A DNA stretch of 64,000 bases from Haemaphysalis longicornis (GCA_013339765.2 CM023448.1:114398008-114462007); one strand, 5' to 3'; positions 11,026 to 21,869 are shown, numbered from the stretch's first letter. Program-made: numbers and translations. Notes: generated from the sequence alone by a model not told the origin.

Positions 11026-11096
11026 CGCCAGGTGGGATCCGAACTCACGACCTCCAGAATACCGGTCTGGTGCGATAACCACTAGCTACCGGGGAT
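11026..11096 (-). ncRNA. tRNA-like cloverleaf, satellite copy 3
   Basis: Minus strand. The B box and anticodon arm are intact, with CCAGA/TCTGG stem bases. A base is missing at the acceptor 5' side and another near the D arm ('CACTAGCTACC' on plus). Flanking AGAAAGTGGAG and CTCACTTTCT form the outer inverted repeat. Confidence 0.55.
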
Positions 11097-11452
11097 TTTC
11101 CCCTCACTTTCTGGGGTTTTTAGTTTAGGCTTTTGTTCCTCTGCTTGGTGGTAGCCAGCGCCACTGGGACTACTCGGGGTGAAGGGGACCTTCTTTTTAA
11201 CCCCGGGCCGTGACTCGAGTGTCTACGACGTCGAGAGTGGTCGACCAGCCTTGAACCCTCTTAAGCTTCCTATGGCACCAAGACTGCCAGAACAGAGGCC
11301 TCGCTATGCATGTAACGAATCAGAATAGGAATGAGGGGCTCGTTAAATAACACAGAATAAGAGTTGGCAGTCAAGAAACCTCGAAAGCAAAGGGAGGATG
11401 GGGTAGGTCATTGAACAGATAAAGTTTGGAGAGAAGAAAGTGGAGAAAAATA

Positions 11453-11522
11453 CCCGCCAGTGGGATCCGGCCCACGACCTCCAGAATCCGGTCTGGTGCG
11501 ATGACCACTACGCTACCGGAGG
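11453..11522 (-). ncRNA. tRNA-like cloverleaf, satellite copy 4
   Basis: Minus strand. It has single-base losses in the acceptor and T-arm junction and in the anticodon loop ('AGAATCCGGTCTGG' on plus). The outer repeat AGAAAGTGGAGAAAAA / TTTTCCCTCCACTTTCT is clear. Confidence 0.55.
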
Positions 11523-12084
11523 GGCGATTTTCCCTCCACTTTCTGGGTATTTATGTTAGGTATTTTTGTTTCCTCTGCTTGGGGGTGGTAGCCAGGCCAC
11601 TCGGACTACTCGGGTGAAGAACCTTTTTTTCAACCCCCAGGCCGTGACTCGAGTGTCTACGACATGTCGAGAGTGGTCGACTAGCGTTGAACCTCTTAAG
11701 CTTCCTATGGCGCCAAGACTGCAGAAAGAGGCCCTCGCTATGCATGTAACGAATAAGAATAGGAAATGAGGGCTCGTTGAAAATAACCAAAATAAGAGTT
11801 GCAGTCAAGAAAACCGCGGAAAGCAAAGGGAAGGATGTGGTAGGTCATTGAAACAGTAACGAATTTGAAAGAAAGAAAGAAGTGTGGTGCCATAGGAAGC
11901 TTAAGAGGGTTCAACGCTGGTCGACCACTCTCGACATGTCGTAGACACTCGAGTCACGGCCGGGTGTGAAAAAAGGGTCCCTTCACCCGGTAGTCCGAGT
12001 GGCGCTGGCTCCCCCCCCCCTCCCCAAGCAGAGGAAACCAAAATACCTAAACATAAATACCCCAGAAAGTGAAGGGAAAATCGC

Positions 12085-12158
12085 CCCCCGGTAGCGTAGT
12101 GGTCATCGCACCAGACGCGTATTCTGGAGGTCGTGGGGTTCGGATCCCACCCGGCGGG
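12085..12158 (+). ncRNA. tRNA-like cloverleaf, satellite copy 5
   Basis: Plus strand. It has one acceptor change (CCCCCGG start), an anticodon loop changed to CGCGTAT, an extra G in the T arm, and CCGGCGG at the acceptor 3' side. A T6 run follows. Confidence 0.55.
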
Positions 12159-12539
12159 CATTTTTTCACCAATTTCTTTCCAAATTCTTTATCTGTTTCA
12201 GTGGCCTACCACATCCTCCCATTTGCTTTCCGAGGTTTTCTTGACTGCCAACTCTTATTTCTGTGTTATTTTCAACGAGCCCCTCATTTCCCTATTCTGA
12301 TTCGCTACATGCATAGCGAGGGCCTCTGTTCTGGCAGTCTTGGTGCCATAGGAAGCTTAAGAGGGTTCAACGCTGGTGGACCACTCTCACATGTCGTAGA
12401 CACTCGAGTCACGGCCCGGGGGTTAAAAAGAAGGTCCCCTTCACCCGAGTAGTCCGAGTGGCGCTGGCTACCACCCCCAAGCACCGGAAACAAAAATACC
12501 TAAACATAAATACCCCAGAAAGTGGAGGGGAAAATCGCC

Positions 12540-12612
12540 CCGCCGGTAGCGTAGTGGTTATCGCACGAAACCGGTATTCTGGAGGTCGTCGGTTCGGATC
12601 CCACCTGGCGGG
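12540..12612 (+). ncRNA. tRNA-like cloverleaf, satellite copy 6 (best acceptor stem)
   Basis: Acceptor CCGCCGG pairs with CTGGCGG, D arm GCGT/TCGC, T arm GTCGG/CCCAC with one mismatch, and TTCGGAT loop. The anticodon stem is damaged (CGAAA against TCTGG). It is followed by T6, a usable Pol III stop. The outer inverted repeat is AGAAAGTGGAGGGGAAAA (12517-12534) against TTTTTTCCCCACTTTCT (12615-12631). Confidence 0.6.
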
Positions 12613-12655
12613 CATTTTTTCCCCACTTTCTTACTTTCTTTCCAAATTCTTTATC

Positions 12656-13139
12656 TCGGCTGCGTTGATCACTTTTATTATAGAAATTTTCTATAAATTC
12701 ACCCAAACCACCATAGTGCCTAGACACTAGTCCTCTAAGGATTTTATTTTTGCGTTACCAGTACTTGTGCTTCTTTATTAAACCGGCCCATACAATAGAG
12801 AACATTCCCGTACTACCAAGGTATAACGGGTAAGAAAAATACATTCAAATTGTATGTTTCTATTTCAAATCGGAAAGGAACGTAAAAAAGGTAATTACAC
12901 GAAATAATTAGACGAGAAAATACCTTAATATAAACACACTAGCCACAACATACCAAACTTACTCTCACGTTATTTGCCGCTGATTTTTTTGGTCTGTGTG
13001 TTTGTAAAATTTTGCACCAAAATATTTGAGAGGTTAATATTGTTCAATGTGACCTTTAAATAGTATTGTCATTTCTTGTAGAATTTTTAACGCTTCTGTA
13101 TTTTTTTATTAGCTCAGGTTTTCTTTTCGTAAAATCATT
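12656..13139. other. AT-rich stretch, no gene seen
   Basis: It probably includes the 3' untranslated part of the minus-strand LINE that ends near 13140, judging by the similar base composition. No motif is readable. Confidence 0.4.
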
Positions 13140-14760
13140 TCTATAGGAAGTAATCAGTTGTTCTTCGTGCTCTTTTGCTATGGGTGAGTTCTGTAAGTAG
13201 TGGCGAAGCTGTTTGCTGGTAGGTTACATTTCCATTTGTTGTTATTTGTAATGGCAAACCTTTGAGAGCAAAATGGAAGCCTACCGTGTATAGTAGTAGC
13301 CTGCGAAGTGTAATAGCTTGTGGGAAAATGGAATGGAAGTGGAATTCGTAACTTTTATTTCCTTCTTGATGCCGCTCATCATTACAGTGTTTTCTTAAGT
13401 TAATATCGAGCTGTTTTCTTGCTAATTGTAGTGCAATAGGCCAGTCTGCTTTTTTGCCATCTTTTGCTGCTTTCTTAGCCATTTTATCCGGTATTACTTC
13501 GCGAACACTGCCGCTGTGGACTTCAATGTAAGCGAACGTTATTTTCATCTGGTTTTCTATTTTGTTTTGCCTTTCTTTATTTCTAAATATATTTGGGCTT
13601 CAATTATTTGCCTTGCTAATGGTTTTAATGGTTGATAGGCTATCAGTAAACAACTGTACGTTCTGTTCTTTGTAGCTAGTTTGGAGGTATTCAATTGCTT
13701 TTAAAACAGCGATTGCTTCTGCCCCAAAGTTACTGCTGTACTCCGGAAGTTTGTATTGTTCGGTTTCTATTATTTTGCCCGCTTTGTCTAGAATTATGAA
13801 AGCTGCTCCTATGTCCGTTTTATCTTGCGAGCCGTCTGTAAAGACTGTCAAGTCTGCCTGCGAAATTGGTTGAATATGAATGCTGCAGCCATATATCTAC
13901 ATTAATGATTTTTTGGTCTCTTGTGAAAAGGCGGTTTTTCTAAGATAACATTTTCTCGGCAAATGTTAGGTTAAATATTTCATAGGTTAGGTTATCTCAT
14001 ATGTTATTTCATAGGTTAGGTTAAATATTTCATAGGTTAAATGTTTCACTTTTTTGTCGGTCGTTAAGTGAATTGGTGGGACATTTGATATGATGTTTAA
14101 GGCCGGGTTGGATACTGTTTTAATGGTTTGTTAATTTTAATAAGGATTATTTTTTGAATACTTCTTAGTATTTTTTCTCATTACGACGTGGTACTTATAC
14201 CAAAATGGAGCTGCATAAGCTATAATCGTTTCTATACCTCTGATAAAAAAATTTTGTAGGGGTTTGCTGGTAAGCCCAGTTGTAGGCTGTAAATTTCCCT
14301 AGGCTGTTTATTATTTGCTTTACATTTCCTGTATAAAGTTAATATTAGGAGTAAAGCGTAGCTTGTTGTCTATATAGACGCCTAATATTTTGATTTCTTT
14401 ACAGAATTTGAGTTTTTGTTACCGAGTTTCATAATGGCAGGTCTTTTAATGTACTTGTCACCTATTACAGTGAATTTTAATTTTCTTGTGTTAAATGTAA
14501 TTTTTTGTCTATTCCCCAGTTTTCTACTATTTTGGGCGCTTGGCTTGCCTTTTGGTCAATGTTATCTCTTGAATTGCCTTTTATTACTAAGGTTATTTCG
14601 CCAGCATAAGCCAAGATATATACATCGCTAAGCAATTTGTTCTTTATACGATGTAGAATTGTGATGTTCCAAAATAATGAACTTAAAGTTGACCTCTGTG
14701 GAAAACCTGACTTAATATCTTATAAATTTCTTGTTTCCCCCCTCTTATAGGTAATTTTTC
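13140..14760 (-). pseudogene. AT-rich RNase-H LINE (RT plus RNase H), decayed
   Basis: A minus-strand non-LTR retrotransposon of R1/LOA/I type. Frames in order: 'FPQRSTLSSLFWNI' (motif B, about 14710-14670, with the usual Gly replaced by Arg), 'YILAYAGEITLVIKG' (motif C, where Gly-Glu replace the catalytic Asp-Asp), 'KIVENWGIDKKLHL', then 'EIKILGVYIDNKLRF' (about 14395-14350). RNase H follows: 'TVFTDGSQDKTDIGAAF' (13849 down), 'EAIAVLKAIEYL', 'LFTDSLSTIKTI', a stop, then 'AYIEVHSGSV'. A large distance between RT and RNase H is unreadable. GC content is visibly lower than its surroundings, so it may be an old copy or a different lineage. Confidence 0.75.
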
Positions 14761-15190
14761 TATTTAAAAAAATTATGAGCCGAAATTATCAGGTGTTTTG
14801 GAGAGCCTGATGTTTTTAGAAGGTTTACAATGACGGATGAGTTGATGCATCTGTTTTGTTTACCCAAAAAGAAGGCAGAGCCTTACAAAACCCACGCGGA
14901 CGATTAATTTAAGACGGACGAGCAAAATTAGCTTGTTTGAAGTTCAGATAATACGTTACACATCATTTGCGGACACCCGTGGCAAAGCCCCTCCTCCGAT
15001 GCTTCGGAACCGGAAATCTGAAATGAGGACACATTTCAATTGAGGAGGGGGGGAGGGGGTTTTTTCAGTATTCAACTTGTTATGAAGGCCAACATCTGCA
15101 TCTTCTTCCTCTGGTTTCGTATACAGGCTGCAGAGATCAACATACGCCCCACCGCACAAACTACCCAAAGGCCACGAGAAAATAGGGCCC
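14761..15190. other. No clear gene
   Basis: Mixed composition with a G-rich tract at 15042-15059. It may contain the upstream end of the LINE tail described next; no domain is readable. Confidence 0.4.
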
Positions 15191-15194
15191 TCCA

Positions 15195-15475
15195 AACAAC
15201 ACTTGCCCGATATAGCCTCATCCTGCATCCCCCTTTGTGCCGCTTTTGCGGGGAATGCGGGATACTTTTTCATATGGTCAGCGGCTGTACACAAAGCTCA
15301 CTTGACCCGGCCAATCTCTTCCACACTTATGAGCTTTGGGAGAGTGTCTTGGCCAGCTCTTTCCTTGACGTCCAGCGCAAGTTGGTGGAGAAGGCAGAAC
15401 AAGCGGACTTCTGGAATGAGGAGGCCTTCCTTAAGACTCTCTTCTATAGAAAACAATAAATATGTTTACTATAGC
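15195..15475 (+). pseudogene. I-like LINE C-terminal zinc-finger tail (fragment)
   Basis: The open frame ending at 15459 carries a CX2CX7HX4C finger ('CRFCGECGILFHMVSGC') followed by 'YELWESVLASS' and 'RKLVEKAEQA'. The minus-strand element at 53349-53684 has the same order (finger, 'EQWESELASS', 'AERAKTA'). These tails close the ORF2 of I-like LINEs abundant in ticks. An AATAAA signal follows the stop (about 15456-15461). Only the last ~90 residues remain. Confidence 0.75.
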
Positions 15476-15479
15476 TCTC

Positions 15480-18445
15480 TCTATTTCCCTCTCTCACACA
15501 CACCACGACAAACGCTTTCTTAGGAAAAAGTGAAATACGGGTGTGTAGTATGATTTAGCCACTTTGACCGCCGTAGGTTATGTATGACGACGCGAGAATC
15601 CAACTATAGAAACTGAGCACACTGATACCGTAGTTGGGGTAAATAGGTCGAATAAAGTACCATAAAACCGAATTATCGTGAAGAAATGCGGCGGGCAACC
15701 CATTTTGATCGCGCTTCATCTCTTCATGTTTTAACGAGAATTTTTAGTATCGTCATTTGCAGGGACCGTATTTATTAAAATAAACACGCACGACAATAAG
15801 TGCGCTCTGTCAAAGTAAACAAATCAGAAAATATATTCTTTGTCCCTTACGCGGGCCGGAAACCGAACTACGCTACTTGGTGTGTCAAAGCCATCGCAAG
15901 CAGCAAAGCTCACTAACTTACAGATGAGATTCGCTGCCCGATGAACGCCCGATGACGGCGGTCGTGATGGGGAATATTGAAAAGGAATGTGAAACATAGT
16001 GGCGCAGCTAAAGCACTCAAATTATGCGCCATACGGTGAGTGCTGTGTTCGCCCGCTGACTCCGGCTTACGCAACACTACACTCACCGTCCGGCGGTTGG
16101 TGTAGAAATTCCTTTGCTTTCTCGGAAACGAACCATGTGCTGTGCCAATTAGGTGCACTCAGAATTGGACGCATTTAATGATCGCGTGTTTTCCTCTACG
16201 CCCATGCAATGAAAGGTGCTCAGCTCACGCTAGCGGTACAGCTCATGCGCAAGTCAACAAGCCGGCACCGCTGTCGTTCAGTGCAGGCAACCGAAGGCAA
16301 CCGCTCGTCACGTCCCGGCGACGTCAGACTCCGCGCTTAGGCGCACTACCGTCACTTCGTGTTCGCGCACACGCCGAGCCGGCATCAGGGCCGAGAAATA
16401 ACGCGTAGCACGCGCGGCGGGTATCCGTTCTCTGCATTTTTAATCAGCCTGTATGCGTCACACACGTCACTCTCAGCCCTCTGTAAATCTATCCACCATA
16501 CGTCCAGTCACGTACGAAAACGCAGCGACTAGTCCGGGTCAAAAAAAGTGAGGGCATAATACCTGCGCAGAAGACAGCAGCCCTTTCGCTTCAATCTATT
16601 CGAGACGACTGGACAAAATATAAAGGTGGTAATTCAAAACGAGCGAGGTAAAAGTACGCGCGGTGAGGCAACGCGCGCGACTGACGGCAGGGGCAGGAGA
16701 AAATGAAGACAGCGGCCTTTTTGCCTCAGCCCCCCAGGGCGATAACTAAACAAATGAGAGAAACAAACAAAGAAAAAAAACACAGATACATGCCAGTTGC
16801 ATACGAAGAGAACAAATCAGCTTTCTCCGTTCTTCGGGCAACAGCGCCGAGGTGTCAAGGTTGCGCTTACTCCAAACTTTGAGCGCATGAACGCGTCACG
16901 CACAGGGCGTCATGTCAAAAGTTATCCTCCTATAGACATGTGCGCAGAGAGCGTCTTTCGAGGCCCAGTGAGCTCAGACGCTGGTTTCGATACAGCTGAT
17001 CTGAAGAGCGGAGCGAAAAAAATTAGAAAACACAAGAAACTGACCAGTGGCCAACAACCTTGCATATGTGTTGACCAATAGTCGTAACTGAGGGGAAGAC
17101 GCTTCGAACCTGTGCCAAAGTGAAAATAAAAAGAGATCATCGAAATCAATCGTAGCATGGACGCGCGTCTAAAATAAGTGCTATAAAAATGATGACGACA
17201 CTTCCTACATTCCGCTGTCCGGGAAAATGTATGCAGGGCAACACGAAGGGTGACGTGGGAAAGGAAATGACGCCGCGGTGACTGCATGGCAGATATAAAA
17301 AGACCGCACTTGGGAACTAACAAGCTACCTAGACGGAGGAAGGCATTCGGAAGAGGTACCGCGTCGGCAGAGTAAAATGAATTAACCAAAAAACCGCAAC
17401 AGCGGACGAATCGTCTCGAGGAGAGAGACAAAACGTTATTTAATGTAGAGAAGGAGACAGTCCTCATCATAGACGAAACAGTAGTATGACGACGTAGGCC
17501 GCCACAAAACACAAAGAAGCCGGATAAGTTCCGGAAGGCATTCGACGATAAGGAGCGTCAAGGGGGGAGAGTCTACGAGCGGGCTTTCAGGATACAAGAA
17601 CGTTAGAAGCGGAAGAGCAGAAATCAAAGGATGCGCGGCTCCCGCTGCGCGATGTTCGCGCAGATTGTTACCACGCTGATCACGAAGAAGAAAGAAAGAA
17701 GCCGCCGGCGAAGGAGGCAGACGGAGGAGCATGGGAACCCCCGTCTGCTTCCTACTCCCCGCCTGCCCCTGCCGCTTCACCCTTCACCGTGGCACGGCTT
17801 GAGTTCTCTGAGCGACAGGCACTATCTTCAGGGCTCGCCCATCGCAAGGTGCGGAAAGAACAACGCTTAAAAAAGAGAAGATCGCAGGCAGCCGCCGTAT
17901 TCCTCGTTCTCTCTGGTCTGACGCGCTCGCGGTGAAGTTCGCGCGTCCGTCTACGTGTCTCTTGCCTGACAGGCGCAACAACCCGCGGTATGTGTGCCTG
18001 CAGAGACGCGGAAGGCAGACGAGCGGGAACATACGGGCCGCCGCCACGCATGTGGCGCTGGCGCCGGGGCGCGATGTAGCGTGGAGGAAGAAGAAAGGGC
18101 GGAATTAAAAGGCGTGGAGAACGTTTCCGGATCCGCAACCCTTTTTGACAGAAGGAGCTGTTTGCCCGCTGCGTGGTGCCGCTCGAGGTCAGGTACGCAT
18201 TGTGCGCAGGCGTGATCGATCGAACGGCAGACGTCGGCTCAATTGGAGTCAAGCGCTTCCCATTGTGACAGCTATTTATTGAAATATTTTCCGCGTGAAT
18301 GGGATCGCCTGAAAAGCGTCGTATTCCGGATAAACAGCTCTTGTTCAGGAACCCCCCAGCTTATCTGACTGCCCGCCTCGATTGATGAGACACACACTCA
18401 ATCAGCTGTTTTTTTTTTGCTTGCATGCCACGGCCCTTTTCGGTG
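15480..18445. other. No gene recognised
   Basis: The stretch 16000-18260 is GC- and CpG-richer than its flanks and has many overlapping short frames on both strands. None shows a domain, a convincing splice pair or a promoter motif that I can support. Confidence 0.4.
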
Positions 18446-18453
18446 TTTTGAAC

Positions 18454-19280
18454 CAGTGATGTGCCGTACTGTGAAAAAAAATCCCATTTCTAGGTTCAGG
18501 AATTCCCTATTTGCAGCATTTTTCCCCCGCGGGTTTCTCGAGAATTCCCAGCAAAATTTCCCGCGTTCTCTTTCCGCCGCTGATATATCTTTACGTGGAT
18601 TACTGTTCGGTTTTGGTCGTCAGCCAGGGCCACGTATGTCTACTTTACGTAGCCTTCCGGAAGCAGACGTCGTTCAGAAAATCATAGTTTCAGCGTTAAC
18701 TGAATTCCACTAGATCTGCCGCTCAGGAGCATTTGACTATGCATTTCACGTTTTGGACCATACAGCATGCTTACTTTACATGCTAAAGTTCTAAGCTAAA
18801 ACTGTCCGTATGCAAGAGAACAAGGCATTGTTGGGTGATTGCGGTAATTTCAGCTCAGCGCCGGGTCTGCTGACGCCATCTCATGTAGACAAGACGCGGA
18901 CTAAGATACATCCGAACAGGCTTCAGTCCTTCAGCTGCTGCCACTTCAGGCATTACTAGATCGTCCTCATGGAGTATTCTTTACTCTGTGCTCTCTCCTG
19001 ATTTATGAACTGGATTGCAAACGGCTTGGATGCTTGCGGCTTGTGGGAACACGACTACAGACATTTCAACATAAATGCGACGAAGTGTTCAGGAAACATT
19101 TTAAAAGAAAACGAAGTAATAAATGATGCGAGGTCCGATTTACTTACATTATTTGCCCTCTTTACTCTACGACTCCTAAAATTCCCTGTATCTATTGAAG
19201 ATTCCCTTTTTGCCTTTTGGCCAGAATTACAGCCGAAAATTCCCCGAAAAATGGAAAATTCCTCGCACGGAACATCACTG
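18454..19280. mobile_element. Non-autonomous hAT-type element
   Basis: 827 bp. The left end reads CAGTGATGTGCCGT and the right end is the reverse complement of CAGTGATGTTCCGT. It is flanked by a perfect 8-bp duplication TTTTGAAC (18446-18453 and 19281-19288). Terminal CAGTG-like repeats plus 8-bp duplications define the hAT superfamily. There is no transposase; the interior has only short frames and A/T-rich subterminal 'AATTCCC'-like motifs. Confidence 0.85.
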
Positions 19281-19288
19281 TTTTGAAC

Positions 19289-19811
19289 GGCTGTAAGGTA
19301 GTAGCTACGCTATTGGTCAGCCAGAAGCGGTGTAAGGACAGTTGGATGCAAAACTGTCCCATTAGTAAATACTCGTGTGGCGGCTATTGAAGCCCCAAAA
19401 TATTCGTATACTCCAAGTTTTCGCTAATGGACATAGTTAAAAAATCCGCGTTGTATGTGGAATGTTTGTTAGCGCCCGCCATGATGTTGGCATAGCTACT
19501 GTAAGCGTATCAGGCTGACTGTAGGTCAGGGTCCTCTTAGCGTTGTATCTTTAGAAATATCCCAATTAGGGGAAATACAGAGCGAACCATGCAGGACACC
19601 GAATAAGACCCTACTACCGCAACTGGGGGAAAGGAGGGGCGGCAAATTTGGAATTGTGCCCGTGGGCGGTTTATTAAAATGACCTCGGGTCAGTCACGTT
19701 TCAGTTAAATAACCCGTTTGTTGTTTCCTCACCTGCCTGATTTTTAGGGCGCGCCAAATGCAGCGAACGCGGCCGAGATAACGTCATCACAAAGGCTACG
19801 TCTCTTGACGA
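19289..19811. other. No gene seen
   Basis: No recognisable motif between the hAT element and the SINE. Confidence 0.4.
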
Positions 19812-20055
19812 ACCCGCCGCCGTGGCTCAGTGGCTAAGGTGTTGCGCTGCTGAGCACGAGGACGCGGGCTTGATTCCCGGCCGCGACGGCCGCTTTTCTG
19901 ATGGAGGCAAAAAGCAAAAACGCCCGTGTTTTCGAGATTTCAGCCCACGTTAAAGACCCCCAGGTGGTCGAAATTGATCCGGAGCCCTCCACTACGGCGC
20001 GCCTCATCGCCTGCGTTGCGTAAGCGCGTGGACCCTACAATCAATCAATCAAATC
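19812..20055 (+). mobile_element. tRNA-derived SINE (Ruka-like), plus strand
   Basis: Head 'CCGCCGCCGTGGCTCAGTGG' with A box, B box 'GGCTTGATTCCCGG' (mutated), the shared body 'GTTAAAGACCCCCAGGTGG' and a (AATC)n tail at about 20037-20052. The target duplication is not clear. It is more diverged than the copies at 2841, 26611 and 30842. Confidence 0.85.
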
Positions 20056-21379
20056 CATCAATATTCTACCAAAAGTTCCTGTTGGCAACGCAATCATGAG
20101 AAACTTGGCGTCACATCATCAGTTCAAAAGGCTAACATGTATGACTTCACAGATGGGGAGGAACGCTTCAGGTCGCAGGCAAGGCACTGAAAGCTCGGAA
20201 TGCAGCACTTCAAATGATCACGGCGGATCTGTTGTCGATGGCTGACGCTGGCGCCAGCTATGCATGCGTAAAGCGTGTGCAAAGCTGACCAAAAGCTGGA
20301 ACGGGTATTCAGTGGCCAGCCGACAGCCGACATGAAATGCCTCTCGCGAACGTGCTACACGCAAGATGTGGCAAAAGGTGAGGGTAAGATGACGGTATGC
20401 AAAGGTTGGCGCTAAAGGTAAGCTGCTCTTAACGGCTGCTAGCACGTTCGCCTCACCAGGACATTATCAGTTGCAAGTGAAACATTCATGGCTACTTTCA
20501 CGCCGTTTCGATGAAGCCCGCCAAGCCACTGACAATCGGACTGGATCAAGAATGGGTATTCTTGCTAATGAACAGAACTGCAGCATTTCGAGCACTGAGA
20601 GAGGGCGGTTTACCCGGCAGCCTCCACCAAGCGTTTCAACGCTACATGTTTGTTGCGAGGGACGCGCTTACGCAACGCCTCTTACCCCCGAATTCATAGA
20701 CCTATCTTCTTCACAACTTATACCGAAAAAAAATTGCCACCGTCTAATTCGGCGTCCACCATTTCATAGACCCTACGCGCCTTCAAACTGCACTTCAACC
20801 GTACTTCGACTGATCTTGGTCGATCGAAATTCAAGTTAGCTTCCTAACTATAGCTTGTAGCCAATTTCGTTATTCCAACATAATGAATCGGCACCGGTAG
20901 CGGCGCGACGTTGCGCGACTGGTTTTCGAGTCATCCGTGAGCAGAGACTGGGAGTGGCAATCCAAAAACAAGCCTGGTACTTTAGCCTTTGTTATGTCGA
21001 ACCAGGTACACCGCACAAGAGCACCGGCCGTCACCAGGGTAAGGTATGCATTTCTGCGCAGCAGCCCATAGGGTAAATGAAACAAGCTATGCCGAAATTG
21101 TCGACATTGCTCGCTACACGGCAATTTCTGTAGTATCGTCTTCCACTTCGTCTATCTCTGCGTCTGCTCGCGTAGAAACTAGACGGTACGGTACACCCGT
21201 CATGCTTGTCCAAGAAAAGCTCGCGCTTTAAAAAAGGCAGTGGCCGTGTGTGTGACGTTTCGAAGCACGTTTAAGATGCCCAGTTTGTCTCGAGTCCAAA
21301 TTCAAATCAAGTGGTTACGTATGATTACATACCGAAGCTACGCGTGGGACACTAAGGTGTCAAAGCAAGTTTGCTTGTG
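20056..21379. other. No gene seen; one long stem
   Basis: It contains a perfect 12-bp inverted repeat GCGAACGTGCTA (20346-20357) / TAGCACGTTCGC (20440-20451) with an 82-nt loop. Otherwise there are only short frames. Confidence 0.4.
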
Positions 21380-21381
21380 TA

Positions 21382-21869
21382 GGGGGGATTAAAAGAAATG
21401 CGAAAAACGGAGCGCACAGCCTCCGACACGCGCTGCACCATCTGGCTGCAAAGTCAGTAAACACGCGCATGCGCACTTCTTCGACAGCGTTTGAGGCTGT
21501 TGCCTACATTTATGCGAAATGCTTGATAAGAAGCGAAGCCAGTCGTTTATTTTGAGCCGCCCTTTCACGCTGCGTCGCCACTGAGCAGGATGATCGTTGG
21601 AGGGAATCATGCTGGGTGCAATCAGCCCTCTGCGAGCTTGGCTCCCGAAAGTAGTAGATAACGGTAGGCTTAGTGGCGACAGACCATAAAAAGACGCCAC
21701 ACAATAAATGACCTGCTCTTTATCAAGCATTTCCCCTAGCAGAAGGCCACACTCCCAAACGCTCTAAAAGAACTACGCATGCGCGCACTTTACGGACAGT
21801 GCAGCCAGGGGGTGAGGCATGGTCGGAAGCTGCGTGCTTCGTTGTTCGCATTTGTTTTAATCCTCCCTG
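21382..21869. mobile_element. Foldback MITE with ~110-bp inverted arms
   Basis: The left arm (from GGGGGGATTAAAAGAAATGCG) and the right arm (reverse complement GGGAGGATTAAAACAAATGCG) stay alignable for about 110 bp, including 'GCGCATGCG' near 21466 and 21778. Both ends abut TA, consistent with a TA target duplication as made by Tc1/mariner-type elements. No coding capacity. The superfamily is inferred. Confidence 0.7.

Larger units (their letters stand above)
9748..12655. repeat. Satellite-like block of ~455-bp tRNA-bearing units
   Basis: A repeated unit occurs six times in whole or part. It consists of a tRNA-like cloverleaf inside an inverted repeat, then 'TTGCTTTCCGAGGTTTTC', 'GCTACATGCATAGCGAGG', 'GTCGTAGACACTCGAGTCAC', 'GAAGGTCCCCTTCACC', 'CCTAAACATAAATACCCCAG', and the next cloverleaf. 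Head-to-tail spacing is 455 bp (12085 to 12540) and about 426 bp in the minus pair. The first plus pair is shortened to 311 bp by an internal deletion. Orientation is plus (two units), minus (two), plus (two). Copies differ mainly by single-base losses in homopolymers, which could be decay or uncorrected long-read error. I do not recognise the family. Confidence 0.85.

Noticed and set aside
12069..12452. 127-aa frame over the satellite
   Set aside because: Comparable frames appear in other satellite copies in different phases and are broken by indels; no protein selection is evident.
9896..12612. Functional tRNA-Thr genes (loop CCGGTAT would give anticodon GGT)
   Set aside because: Position 33 is C instead of the near-universal T, several copies have broken stems, and all lie in a satellite-like repeat. 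They are reported as tRNA-like only.
13970..14045. TTAGG-type telomere repeats
   Set aside because: 'CATAGGTTAGGTTA' recurs a few times, but the unit is irregular and lies inside LINE-derived AT-rich DNA.
16000..18260. CpG-rich promoter or gene
   Set aside because: Composition alone; no domain, splice structure, TATA/initiator arrangement or conserved frame could be supported.
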